The notes under the pieces are model-generated. The model ran no database searches. It saw nothing but the letters and a program-made list of their open reading frames with translations, and was not told the DNA's origin. Below, piece by piece: positions 1 through 9,000 of a stretch of DNA of 64,000 nt. Source of the DNA: 66-474 sp963771735 (GTDB lineage: Bacteria > Pseudomonadota > Gammaproteobacteria > Xanthomonadales > Rhodanobacteraceae); the NCBI GenBank assembly GCA_963771735.1, contig CAVYUN010000001.1, positions 620,001-684,000 on the forward strand, in the 5' to 3' direction. Position 1 is the first letter of the stretch, and each line of letters opens with the position of its first letter. The translations under genes and the position numbers were made by a program.

Positions 1-1
1 G

Positions 2-1492
2 ATCCGGTGGGTCGATCCCGGCGTCTTCCACGATACCTTGCCACGCTGGTCGCCCGACGGCTCGAAGCTTGCGTTCATCAGCGTGATGGGCGACGGCGAT
101 CCGTTCGTTTCCGGCAAGCCGCAGCCATGGACGATCAACGTGTGGGACGCGGCCAGCGGCCGGACCAAAGTCATCTGGCAAAGCACCGACGACGCCGACG
201 GCTCGTATCTCGACGAGGGCGACTGGGAAAACCAGGCGTTCCGGTTCGCCACCGACGATCGCATCGTGTTCGCGTCGCAGGAGGACGGCTGGGTCCATTT
301 GTATTCGATCGCGGCCGACGGCGGTGCGCCGGTCCTGCTGACCCCCGGCAAGTTCTCCTTCAACGGCAAGGTGTCGTTGACGGCCAATCGCGCAGCCTTG
401 CTGTATTCCTCGAACGAAAACGACGTCGACCGTCGGCACTTGTGGCGGGTAGGCATCGACCATCCCGGCAAACCGGTCGCACTCACGCACGGCGCGTCGA
501 TCGAGTGGTCGCCCGTGGTCACGGGCGATGGTCGCGACATCGTGTTCTTCGGTTCGACCGCGACAAAACCCGCGATGCCCTATCGCCTGACAGCGCACGG
601 ACGCGCGATGATCGCCGCCGCCGCGCTGCCCGCCGATTATCCTTCGGCCCAATTCGTGACGCCGCGCGACGTGGTGTTCAAGAGCCTCGACGGGCTCGAA
701 ATCCACGGCCAGCTGTTCGTGCCGCGCGGACACCCGAAATCCGCACCCGGCCTGATCTTCACGCACGGCGGACCGTTCCGGCAGATGGTTCTCGGCTTCC
801 ACCCGATGGATGCCTACAACTACATGTACGCCGCCAACGAATACCTGGCGAGCCGTGGCTTCGTGGTGCTGTCGGTGAACTACCGGTTGAGCACGATGTA
901 CGGCCGCGCCTTCCGCGAACCGGCGCACTGGGGACCCTGGGGCGCGTCGGAATACCAGGACGTGGTGGCGGGCGCGAAATACCTGCAGGCGCTGCCCTAT
1001 GTCGATGCACACCGCATCGGTTTGTGGGGCGGCTCGTACGGCGGTTATCTCACCGCAATGGGCCTGGCACGCAACTCTGACATCTTCAAGGCGGGCGTGG
1101 ACTACGCCGGCGTGCACGACTGGACCACGTCCCTAGAGAGCGTATCGGGCGTGTCCGCGAAACTGAAGAAGATCGCCTACCAGGCCTCGCCGGTCGCCTC
1201 GATCGCCAAGTGGAAATCTCCGGTGTTGCTGATGCAGGCCGACGACGACCGCAACGTCCGCTTTGCACAGACCGTCGATCTTGTGCCGCTGCTGCGCGAG
1301 CACGATGTCCCCTACGAGCTGATCGTGTTTCCGGACGAAACCCACGATTCGCTGATGTGGCGCACGTGGGAGAGAAACTTTGCCGCCACCGCGGATTTTT
1401 TCGAGCGAACCCTGATGCAGGGCGACGCAATCCGGACGACACCGGTCGAATATCCGGCACACGACCCGAAGGCTGCGAAGGCACATCCGTGA
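2..1492 (+). CDS. Peptidase S9 (prolyl oligopeptidase family), 5' partial
   Basis: The gene runs in from beyond the left edge: the frame is open from base 2, and the TTG at 38 is probably internal. The first half reads as a TolB/DPP-IV type beta-propeller with repeats of the form PRWSPDGSKLAF. The second half is an alpha/beta hydrolase. The nucleophile elbow GGSYGGY (Ser codon 1034-1036), the Asp in QADDDRNVRF and the His in DETHDS form the expected Ser-Asp-His triad. S9 enzymes of this type cleave short peptides, often after proline or as dipeptidyl/acyl-aminoacyl peptidases; the exact specificity cannot be read here. The next gene starts 43 bases on, on the same strand, so peptide breakdown may feed the oxidase and permease that follow. 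Confidence 0.9.
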   Translation: MRWVDPGVFHDTLPRWSPDGSKLAFISVMGDGDPFVSGKPQPWTINVWDAASGRTKVIWQSTDDADGSYLDEGDWENQAFRFATDDRIVFASQEDGWVHLYSIAADGGAPVLLTPGKFSFNGKVSLTANRAALLYSSNENDVDRRHLWRVGIDHPGKPVALTHGASIEWSPVVTGDGRDIVFFGSTATKPAMPYRLTAHGRAMIAAAALPADYPSAQFVTPRDVVFKSLDGLEIHGQLFVPRGHPKSAPGLIFTHGGPFRQMVLGFHPMDAYNYMYAANEYLASRGFVVLSVNYRLSTMYGRAFREPAHWGPWGASEYQDVVAGAKYLQALPYVDAHRIGLWGGSYGGYLTAMGLARNSDIFKAGVDYAGVHDWTTSLESVSGVSAKLKKIAYQASPVASIAKWKSPVLLMQADDDRNVRFAQTVDLVPLLREHDVPYELIVFPDETHDSLMWRTWERNFAATADFFERTLMQGDAIRTTPVEYPAHDPKAAKAHP

Positions 1493-1535
1493 CACCGACC
1501 GTTTCCAGCATTCGGTTGCCGGGACAAACCTCGGC

Positions 1536-2696
1536 ATGAGTACCACCGACCTGGATGTCATCATCATCGGTGCCGGCATCGCGGGCGCATCGGTGGCGTC
1601 GCAACTTGCGTGCGGCGCGCGGGTCGCCGTGCTCGAACAGGAGAGCCAACCGGGCTATCACACCACGGGAAGATCTGCGGCCATCTTTTCCGAGGTCTAC
1701 GGCAATGCCCAGATCCGTGCGCTGTCACGCGCCAGTCGCGCATTCTTCTTCGATCCGCCCGAGGGTTTCTGCGAAGTTCCCCTGGTCGGGAAGCGTGGTT
1801 CCCTGTTCATCGCGCGTGCCGACCAGATCAACCAGTTCGAGACCTTCGGCGCGTTGCCCGAAGTCGTGGGCGCAACCAGGCGACTGTCCGCCAAAGAAGC
1901 GTGTGTATTGAGTCCGGCATTGCGAGAGGATTACGTGGTTGCGGCCTTGCACGAGCCGGCGGCATCCGACATGGACGTCCATGCATTGCTGCACGGCTAC
2001 CTGCGGCGGATGCGCCAGCACGGCGGCAAACTTGTCACGGATGCCCCGGTGCTCGGCCTTGCCCGCGTCGGCGACCATTGGCGCGTCCACACTGCCGCCG
2101 GCGATTTCAATGCACCAGTGGTCGTCAATGCTTCGGGGGCATGGGTCGACCGCATCGCGGCACTGGCCGGTGCCGAACCGATCTGGATCGAACCGCTGCG
2201 GCGGACGGCGGCGCTGGTGGATGCGCCGGCCGAATTCGCGATCTCGGCGTGGCCGATGGTCATCGACATCGACGAAAGATTTTACTTCAAGCCCGATGCC
2301 GGCAAGATCCTGCTGTCTCCGGCGGACGAAACGCCCTCCCCGCCCAGCGATGCGATGCCCTCCGACTGGGATGTGGCGGTGGCGGTCGATCGGGTGGAAG
2401 CCGCCACCACCCTGAAGATCACCCACGTGCGGCAGAAGTGGGCAGGTCTGCGCTGCTTCGTCACCGATCGCAGCCCGGTTGTCGGCTACGACACGGCATT
2501 GCCGGGGTTCTTCTGGTTGGCCGCGCTCGGTGGCTACGGCATCCAGACCTCGCCGGCGATGGGTCGCCTGGCCGCAGCACTGGTGCTTGAACGCCCGGTT
2601 CCGGAAGACCTGCTGGCCATGGGACTCGACGCGGCAGCGCTTGCACCGGAGCGTTTGCCGTTGCGAATGCCAGACCAAGCTGCATACCCGGACTGA
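1536..2696 (+). CDS. FAD-dependent amino-acid dehydrogenase, DauA/DAO family
   Basis: 386 residues with an N-terminal Rossmann FAD motif (IIIGAGIAGAS, residues 9-19) and the DAO-family fold. The stretch GYHTTGRSAA, the central FYFKPDAG segment, WAGLR and the C-terminal GGYGIQTSPAMG closely resemble Pseudomonas D-arginine dehydrogenase DauA as I remember it, so oxidative deamination of a (probably basic) D-amino acid to a 2-keto acid is the best guess. A glycine- or proline-type oxidase of the same family is the alternative. It sits between an S9 peptidase and an APC permease with short gaps, consistent with one catabolic operon. The SD is weak. Family is secure; substrate is inference. Confidence 0.85.
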   Translation: MSTTDLDVIIIGAGIAGASVASQLACGARVAVLEQESQPGYHTTGRSAAIFSEVYGNAQIRALSRASRAFFFDPPEGFCEVPLVGKRGSLFIARADQINQFETFGALPEVVGATRRLSAKEACVLSPALREDYVVAALHEPAASDMDVHALLHGYLRRMRQHGGKLVTDAPVLGLARVGDHWRVHTAAGDFNAPVVVNASGAWVDRIAALAGAEPIWIEPLRRTAALVDAPAEFAISAWPMVIDIDERFYFKPDAGKILLSPADETPSPPSDAMPSDWDVAVAVDRVEAATTLKITHVRQKWAGLRCFVTDRSPVVGYDTALPGFFWLAALGGYGIQTSPAMGRLAAALVLERPVPEDLLAMGLDAAALAPERLPLRMPDQAAYPD

Positions 2697-2704
2697 CACG
2701 GCCG

Positions 2705-4093
2705 ATGATGACAAACCCGATACCACATTCTGCAGACACGCAATCCATGCGAGCGGATGACCCGTCAACGCCAGGCTATCGCCAGGAACTCGCTCGCACA
2801 CTGAAGCTGCGACATCTCCTGGTGTTCGGCATGATCTTCATGGTGCCGATCGCGCCATGGGCCGTTTACGGCTTCGTCGCCCGCGAAAGCTTCGGCATGG
2901 TGCCGCTGGTTTACGGGGTCGGCATCGTCGCGATGTTGTTCACGGCACTCAGTTACAAGCAGTTGAGCGCGGAATTCCCGATCGCGGGCTCGGTGTATTC
3001 GTACGTGCAACGCGGGCTGAGTCCGTACATCGGTTTCATCGCGGGCTGGATGATCCTGGCCGACTATCTGCTGATCCCGGCGCTCATCTACGCCTTCTCC
3101 GCGAGCTGGCTGCACGGATTGCTGCCCGGTGTGCCGCCTTTCCTGTGGGTACTTGGCTTCGTGGTCTTCAACACCGCGATCAACATCCTCGGCATACGCC
3201 TGCAATCGCAAACGAACTTCATCTTGCTGCTCGCCGAGCTCGCGGCGCTTGGCGTATTCGTCGCCCTGGCGATCGATTTCGTGTTCGTGCGGGGACATGG
3301 TGCGGGCGGCTGGTCGCTGGCACCGTTCTATCAACCGCAACATCTGAACTGGAGCTTCGTGGCGGCCGCCACTTCGATTGCCGCACTCAGCTTTCTCGGC
3401 TTCGACGCCATCAGCACCCTCGCCGAAGAGACCGTGGAACCACGCAAGGCGATCGGCAACGCCACCGTGCTGTCGCTGCTGTTGCTCGGCGGCATCTTCA
3501 TCGCCGAGACATACCTGGCCGCGCTGGCGCATCCGGATTACGCGACGCTCGACGCCAAGCTCGGCTTCTTCGATATCGGGCGCGAAGTCGGCGGCCCGAT
3601 CCTGTACCTGGCGATGATCCTGGTCAACGTGATCGCAGCCGGCGTCGCCAACGCGCTGGCCGCGCAGTCGGCGATCGCGCGGATCCTGTATTCGATGGGA
3701 CGCGACCGCGTGCTGCCGGGCGCCGGTTTCCTCGCCCGCGTCCACCCGCGCTGGAAGACACCGGTCAACGCCACATTGCTGGTGGCGGTCCTGTCCATCC
3801 TGCTGGCCCTGGCGGTGCCCGAAGAGGCACTGCTCAAGCTGGTCAACTTCGGCGCGCTGACCGCGTTCATGCTGCTCAACGTCACGGTGTTCGTGTATTT
3901 CTACATCAAGCGCCGTCGCCACCGGCAGGTTTTCCGCTATGTCCTGTTCCCGCTGCTGGGCCTGCTGGTGGTTGCCTTCGTGTGGTCGGGTTTCGACCGG
4001 ATCACCTTCCTGATCGGCGGCACCTGGCTCGTCATCGGGTTGGCCGTCGCTGTGGCACGACGCAAACACCTCGTGCCGCTGGAATTGCCGTGA
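2705..4093 (+). CDS. APC-superfamily amino acid/polyamine permease
   Basis: 462 residues, almost wholly hydrophobic after a 45-residue polar N-terminus, with about twelve predicted membrane helices. The first helix region has the APC-type glycine/proline-rich segment (VPIAPWAVYGF), and the sequence LGFDAISTLAEE is the hallmark loop near helix 6 of amino-acid permeases. It resembles the PuuP-like group that imports putrescine or amino acids by cation symport. It begins 8 bases after the upstream dehydrogenase stop, so the two are probably co-translated and the transporter likely imports that enzyme's substrate. Two ATGs lie in tandem at 2705 and 2708; either could be used. Confidence 0.88.
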   Translation: MMTNPIPHSADTQSMRADDPSTPGYRQELARTLKLRHLLVFGMIFMVPIAPWAVYGFVARESFGMVPLVYGVGIVAMLFTALSYKQLSAEFPIAGSVYSYVQRGLSPYIGFIAGWMILADYLLIPALIYAFSASWLHGLLPGVPPFLWVLGFVVFNTAINILGIRLQSQTNFILLLAELAALGVFVALAIDFVFVRGHGAGGWSLAPFYQPQHLNWSFVAAATSIAALSFLGFDAISTLAEETVEPRKAIGNATVLSLLLLGGIFIAETYLAALAHPDYATLDAKLGFFDIGREVGGPILYLAMILVNVIAAGVANALAAQSAIARILYSMGRDRVLPGAGFLARVHPRWKTPVNATLLVAVLSILLALAVPEEALLKLVNFGALTAFMLLNVTVFVYFYIKRRRHRQVFRYVLFPLLGLLVVAFVWSGFDRITFLIGGTWLVIGLAVAVARRKHLVPLELP

Positions 4094-4150
4094 CGATGGA
4101 GTGCTGAACCGCGATCGGGACAGTCGCGGACTCGCCGGCCATGCTACGCG

Positions 4151-4876
4151 TCACCTCGACGCATAAAGTTCCAGATGCGCGACCTTGGCATGCGGCGGCG
4201 CATTGACCGCTACGGCCTTGCCGTCGGCGCTGACCTCGACGCCATCGGCGTTGCCGAGCGTGACCCGCAGCGATTGCTCGTAGTGATAGGTCCACGATTC
4301 GCCGGAGCTGAGGACTCGCGAATTGATGACATGACCATCGCTGTTGGCGATCGCCACCCAGCACTTGCCGGTGGCCTGCAGGGTCACCACATGCTGTCCT
4401 GCTCGCCCGCCCTGCCTCGCGCCCAGCTTGGCGCGCAAGAGGGTCAGGCTGTAATTGGTCGGATCGACCTTGGCCAGCAACCCGATCTCGCGGTTCGCTT
4501 CATCGTTATTGCCTTGCGCGATGGTCTTCTCCACCGCCGTGACGGCATACGGGAACAATTCCCGCAGCGCGTCCTTCGCGACGCGATTGTGCGGGTCCTT
4601 TTGCAGCGTCGCCACGTAGTATTCGATCGTGTTGTCGGAGGCGGGGGCGATCAAGCGACCGCGACTATGTGCGTCCAGCGCAGCCGCCAGCAATGCCGGG
4701 ACCGTCATCGCTTCCGGGCCGTTCTTGACGGCATGCGATTGCGGCGACGCGGGCCTCGATCGGGGCGTTGCGGCCAGCGCCGGCGTGCTCGCGAACAGAA
4801 CCGCGACCAGGCAACCGGCGATCAAGCCTATGTTGTGGCTCTTCGCCGCCGCTACTGATTTGACGTGCTTGTTCAT
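4151..4876 (-). CDS. Secreted protein with C-terminal RodZ-like DUF4115 domain
   Basis: 241 residues. The start was chosen at 4876 because GAGGAA lies 8 bases upstream and a signal-peptide-like segment follows (KSHNIGLIAGCLVAVLFASTPALA). The middle, about residues 70-160, is helical with the NPx/KVDPTNYSL pattern seen in TPR-like helper regions of periplasmic proteins. The C-terminal 70 residues match the beta-rich DUF4115 domain of RodZ (CWVAIANSDG, SGESWTY, VTLGNADGVEV). RodZ's cytoplasmic helix-turn-helix and its own membrane helix arrangement are absent. I infer a periplasmic or membrane-anchored protein of unknown role, possibly binding an envelope component. It is not a RodZ orthologue. 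Confidence 0.7.
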   Translation of the reverse strand: MNKHVKSVAAAKSHNIGLIAGCLVAVLFASTPALAATPRSRPASPQSHAVKNGPEAMTVPALLAAALDAHSRGRLIAPASDNTIEYYVATLQKDPHNRVAKDALRELFPYAVTAVEKTIAQGNNDEANREIGLLAKVDPTNYSLTLLRAKLGARQGGRAGQHVVTLQATGKCWVAIANSDGHVINSRVLSSGESWTYHYEQSLRVTLGNADGVEVSADGKAVAVNAPPHAKVAHLELYASR

Positions 4877-5459
4877 ATGCTGGCTTCCTCGTGACGGACA
4901 GGTGTCGGGAAATCCTTCACCGTTCGTCACATTCGGTTTCTGGGTTCACGAATAGACAACGCATCATGCGTGCCAGACATCAACCCGTTGATGATTGTTC
5001 ACAGTGGTAGCGGGAATCCGCGCAGGCATCGCGACCGATCCCGAAGCCCAGCCGCGTCATCGGGCATGAATACCGCCCCTGATCGTCCGCGGTATCGCAT
5101 ACCGCCCCCGAAATGCGTGATAACGCATCGACTGCAAGAAATCCCGGCAAGCATCGGAACCGGCCAAGCACTTGATGCGATGCAGGAAATTTCAGATTGA
5201 CAGCCGCATCCCAGCGCGCGACGATTGCGTTGCCACCCCAGAACTGGGGTCTACTAAGCGTTCACCGCCCATCGGCGTCAGGTCAACACTTCAAATTCAA
5301 AGCAGAAACCCCTTACGCATCAACGAGGCGAAGGACGATTGACCACCACGACGAACAACCGACACTAAGCGAACATTGAATGGATCGCTGCGCGCGCAGC
5401 CGCTTCGCTGGCGAGGGAACCCGCTTCGAACAATGAAACAGAGACCTGCCACCGCTGAC
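4877..5459. other. Intergenic spacer with clustered inverted repeats, no gene supported
   Basis: About 580 bases with no reading frame that looks like a protein. It is less GC-rich than its flanks. It holds three short perfect inverted repeats (4959-4971, 5089-5105, 5113-5128) upstream of the minus-strand DUF4115 gene, and a 14-base palindrome at 5387-5400. If the attC at 5460-5554 ends a gene cassette, the right part of this spacer would be that cassette, yet it shows no convincing ORF in the cassette orientation. Confidence 0.5.
4959..5128. promoter_or_regulatory. Inverted-repeat cluster sharing the ACGCAT/ATGCGT hexamer
   Basis: Perfect repeats seen by eye: ACGCAT-C-ATGCGT at 4959-4971, ATGCGT-GATA-ACGCAT at 5113-5128, and GCGGTAT-CGC-ATACCGC at 5089-5105. 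The first two share the same arm hexamer in opposite order. They lie 83-250 bases upstream of the minus-strand gene starting at 4876, so they could be operator sites or small hairpins. No matching regulator was identified. Confidence 0.3.
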
Positions 5460-5554
5460 GTTGAACTACTCGTTCGAGGTGACAGCGCGAGGGACCATAC
5501 TTGCAAAGTTGAGGCGCCAAGATCGCGCTGCACCTCAACTCAAACGCGTTAGAC
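5460..5554 (+). other. Integron attC recombination site (solitary)
   Basis: A 95-base imperfect palindrome with the layout of an attC site. The left core R'' is GTTGAAC (5460-5466), one off the RYYYAAC consensus. The right core R' is GTTAGAC (5548-5554), a perfect GTTRRRY. After a 3-base spacer the left inner arm TCGTTCGAGGTG pairs with CACCTCAACTCAA on the right, with the unpaired extra base in the left arm that sets the recombining strand. Farther in, CAGCGCGA (5482-5489) pairs with TCGCGCTG (5523-5530), closing a variable loop of about 33 bases. Orientation puts the cassette gene on the plus strand to the left and the next cassette starting at 5549. No integrase gene is in the window. Confidence 0.72.
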
Positions 5555-5638
5555 CTCATGGATAGCGATGGCATCTAAATTCGGCGACCTCCTCGCGCGG
5601 TTGTCATTTCGGTCGCTATCCACGCGGCAAGCCAAACT

Positions 5639-5965
5639 TTGGGTTTTGCGTACTACACGGCAATCGGAAAATTCCCGCACTCCGTTGCTGGGGGTGTCGC
5701 GTGGTTAGCCGCTTTTTGTGTTCTGTTTCTCTACCTTCGCGCAATCTATTTGGGTAACAACTGGGTTCGGTGGTTGTCCGTCATCCTCGCAGTCTCCGGT
5801 CTCGCGTTTCTCCCTTGGTTCATACCAACTCTTGGCGTCCAAGCAACCAAAGTTGTTACTCTCATGCAGCAGGCAATCAACAGTACCGCAGCTGCTCTAT
5901 TGTTCCTGCCAAGTTCCAGGCCGTGGTACAGGCATAGCATCAAGTTTGAAGTGCATAGCGCGTAG
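5639..5965 (+). CDS. Small four-helix membrane protein, possibly a broken cassette gene
   Basis: A hydrophobic reading frame ending at 5965. From the TTG at 5639 it gives 108 residues, but protein-like sequence continues upstream in the same frame to 5579 (RRPPRAVVISVAIHAAS), adding a further membrane helix. Farther up, the frame has an ATG at 5558, 4 bases after the attC core, which is where a cassette gene normally starts, but a TAA at 5576-5578 interrupts it after six codons. So either the gene is truncated by that stop, it starts at a rare ATT (5579), or it uses the TTG. Four hydrophobic segments are visible. No function is recognised. Its GC content is visibly below that of the neighbours. 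Confidence 0.5.
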   Translation: MGFAYYTAIGKFPHSVAGGVAWLAAFCVLFLYLRAIYLGNNWVRWLSVILAVSGLAFLPWFIPTLGVQATKVVTLMQQAINSTAAALLFLPSSRPWYRHSIKFEVHSA

Positions 5966-6040
5966 GTTGGGCTGAACGCGGTGAAGCCCGACACAGGCGG
6001 GTGGCAACGTCGGGCTTCGCGTTGCTCAGCCCAATCTGCG
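5961..6040. repeat. REP-like palindromic repeat
   Basis: Arms of 32 bases (5961-5992 and 6009-6040) form an imperfect hairpin around a 16-base loop. The outer part pairs TTGGGCTGA with CTCAGCCCAA and the inner part pairs GAAGCCCGAC with GTCGGGCTTC. Elements of this TTGGGCT...AGCCCAA kind are scattered between genes in many proteobacteria. It lies between two convergent genes, the small membrane protein and hrpA, a usual place for REP-type sequences, and could also help end transcription from both sides. Confidence 0.65.
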
Positions 6041-6068
6041 GCTGCGGCAGCGTCTGGGCGGAACGCCA

Positions 6069-9000
6069 TCAATGCGGTTTGATCTCACGCAACGCCTGCA
6101 TCATGCGCTTGCCCGACACTGGCTCGGCGGTCTTGAGCTCCTGCGCGAATACGGACACGCGCCATTCCTCGACCAGCCAGCGCAGCGTTTGTAAAGCGCG
6201 TCCGACGCATCGCCCGAGGCCCGCGCATCCAGCACCGCGCGCCAGTACGGCAGTACTTGCTGCATGCGGGCGTGGTCGCGCGCGGGATCGCTGCGCAGTT
6301 TCTCCGCGCGCATCCGCATGGCCTTGAGGTAACGTGGCAGGTGCGCGAGGCGCGTGCGCGGCAAGTCGCGCAGGAAGCCGGGCGCGAGCAAGGCATCGAG
6401 TTGCCCACGCAGGTCGGCATAACTGGCCTGCGCCTGGCCCTTGATCGCCGGCTTCAGCCACGGCTGCAATTCGGCCAGCGCGGCGAGGATCGGTTCGGCA
6501 AGATGCAGCCGTTCCGTGGCAGCCGCAAACAGTGCGCGCGACACGTCATCGCGCAAGGCTCGCCATGCGACACGATCTCGCACATCGAGGTCGTGTTCCC
6601 GCAACACGTCGACGAATGCGCCCTCCACGATATCCTCGCGCAGCGTGTCGGCACGTCCGTGTGGCGCAAACGCCACCGCCAGCCGCGGCTTGATCGGCAA
6701 CTGCTTTTGCGCGCGCCTGGATTCGCCCGCCAGCGAGATACGCAGCAAGCGTTCCACGCCGCGCCGGTGCGACGCAGCGGCCTCGCCGGCATTTTCGAAC
6801 ACGCGCAGCGCCACCACCTCGCCGAGATCGACCAGCGCCGGATACGCGGTCATGCCGCCGCGCGCCTGCGTTCTCTCGGGGATCGCGTCGAAATCCCAGC
6901 CGCGCAGGTCCTCGCGGGCGACGACCGTGTCGGCATGCCGGGAAAACGCTTCGCGCGCACGTGAGCCGTAGCATTCGCGCAGCACTTCCAGATCCCGGCC
7001 CTGTGCGAGCGAGTGTCCGCGTTCGTCGCGCAGGTCGAAACGCATCTTCAGGTGCACGGGCAGCGCGCTCACATCGAAAACGTCCCCTGAAACCTCGACA
7101 CCCGTCACTCGTCTCAGGAATGCTGCCAGCGCCGCGGCCAGCGGCTGGTCGCGCGGCGCTTCGGCTTCGATGAACGCACGCGCGAACTCCGGTGCCGGCA
7201 CGAAATTGCGCCGCAGCGCCTTGGGCAGGCCGCGGATCAATGCCGCGACCTTGTCGGCCAGCAATCCAGGCACCAGCCAATCGCAACGCGACGCGGACAC
7301 GGCATTCAACACCGGCAACGGCACGCACAGGGTGACGCCGTCGGCTTCGTCGCCCGGCACGAAGCGGTATTCGAGGGGCAACCGTTGATTGCCAACCTCC
7401 AGCACATCGGGGAAAGCTCCCGCGTCGCCGTGCGCACCGGCTTCCAAGACATCGCGCAACGACCAGCGCAGGGCCGCGCGTTCTTCGGCGGCGGCGCGCT
7501 TGTACCAGGCGTCCAGAGCCGCCGACGAAGCGATGTCTTCGGGCAGTTTGCCGGCAAAGAATGCAGCCAAGTCATCGTCGGATTTCAACAGGCCCTCGCG
7601 GCGCTGCTGTGCTTCCAGCTCGCGCGCCTCGTCCAGCACGCTCGCGTTGGCGCGCACGAAGTCGGCACGGCAGTCGATCTCGCAACATGCCAGCGCCTCG
7701 CGCAGGAAGATCGCATGCGCCAGCGGCGGGTCCTGTTTGGCGAAGGTCACCGTGCGTCGCTCGACCAGCACCAGGCCATGCAGCGAAACCTGTTCGAAGG
7801 CCTGCACCGTTCCGCGCGTGCGCGACCAATGCGGATCGCTGCATGCCCGCCTCAGCAGGTGCGCGGCCTGGCGCTCGATCCATGCCGGCTCGATGCGCGC
7901 GCATTGCATGCCCCAGACCTTGCCACCGAGGTCGAGGATCTGCGCGACGAACAGCCATGCCGGTGGCTTCTTGGCCAACGCCGAGCCCGGGAATACCTTG
8001 AACTTGCGTTCGCGCGTGCCGCGATACATGCCCTGCTCGTCCTTGCGCGCGACGTTGGTGGGCAACCCGGCCAGCAACGCCAGGTGGACGGATTGATATG
8101 AGTCGGGAACGGGAAGCTGCGCACCGCGATTGTCGGCAGGCACGCGCGCTCCGCCCTTGCCTGTTGCGCGTTCACCGTCCCCGCTCGCCAACAACAGTTG
8201 CCGGTGCAATGCGCCCCATTCGCGCATGCGCATGAACGACACGAAGTGCTTGGCGCACCACTCGCGCAATTTCGATTGGCGAAGTTCCTCGTGCGCGACG
8301 CGATAGGCGTTCCAGAGGTTCAGGACTCCGATGAAATCCGATTGTGGATCGGCGAATTCGGCGTGGGCGGCGTCGGCCTGCTGCTGCCTGTCCGCGGGAC
8401 GTTCGCGTGGATCCTGGGTTCCCAGGAACGCGACGATCGGAAGCACTTCATGCGCGACACCAAGTTTGCGTGCCTCGACAAGCATCCTCGCCAGTTGCGC
8501 GTCGATCGGGATGCGCGCGAGTTGCTTGCCCAATGGAGTCAGCCGGCGCGCGTCGTCGACCGCGCCGATTTCAGCCAGCCGTCGCCAGCCATCATTGGCG
8601 GCGCGCGGATCGGGCGGATCTATGAACGGAAACGATTCGACGTCGCCAAGACCGAGGTCGAGCATGCGCAGGATCACGTCAGCCAGCGCGCTGCGCAGGA
8701 TTTCTGGATCGCTGTATTCGGGGCGCGCGGCGAAGTCCGCTTCGTCATACAGGCGCACGCAGATGCCCGGGCCGACACGTCCGCAGCGTCCGGCGCGCTG
8801 GTTGGCCGCGGCCTGCGAAACCGGCTCGATATGCAGGCGCTCGATCTGGCTGCGCCGCGAATAGCGCTTGACGCGTGCGTCGCCGGCATCGACGACCCAG
8901 CGTATGCGCGGCACGGTCAGCGAGGTTTCGGCGACATTGGTCGCCAGCACGACGCGACGCGCGGCCCCCGGCTTGAACGCGCGGTCCTGTTCCTTCACCG

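Noticed and set aside
4175..4858. A 227-codon plus-strand frame opposite the DUF4115 gene
   Set aside because: The minus-strand frame has a signal peptide, SD and a recognisable domain; the plus-strand one has none.
5961..6040. The palindrome after the cassette gene read as an attC site
   Set aside because: Its outer ends are GTTGGGC on the left and GCCCAAT on the right, the reverse of attC polarity on either strand; it fits a REP-type repeat better.
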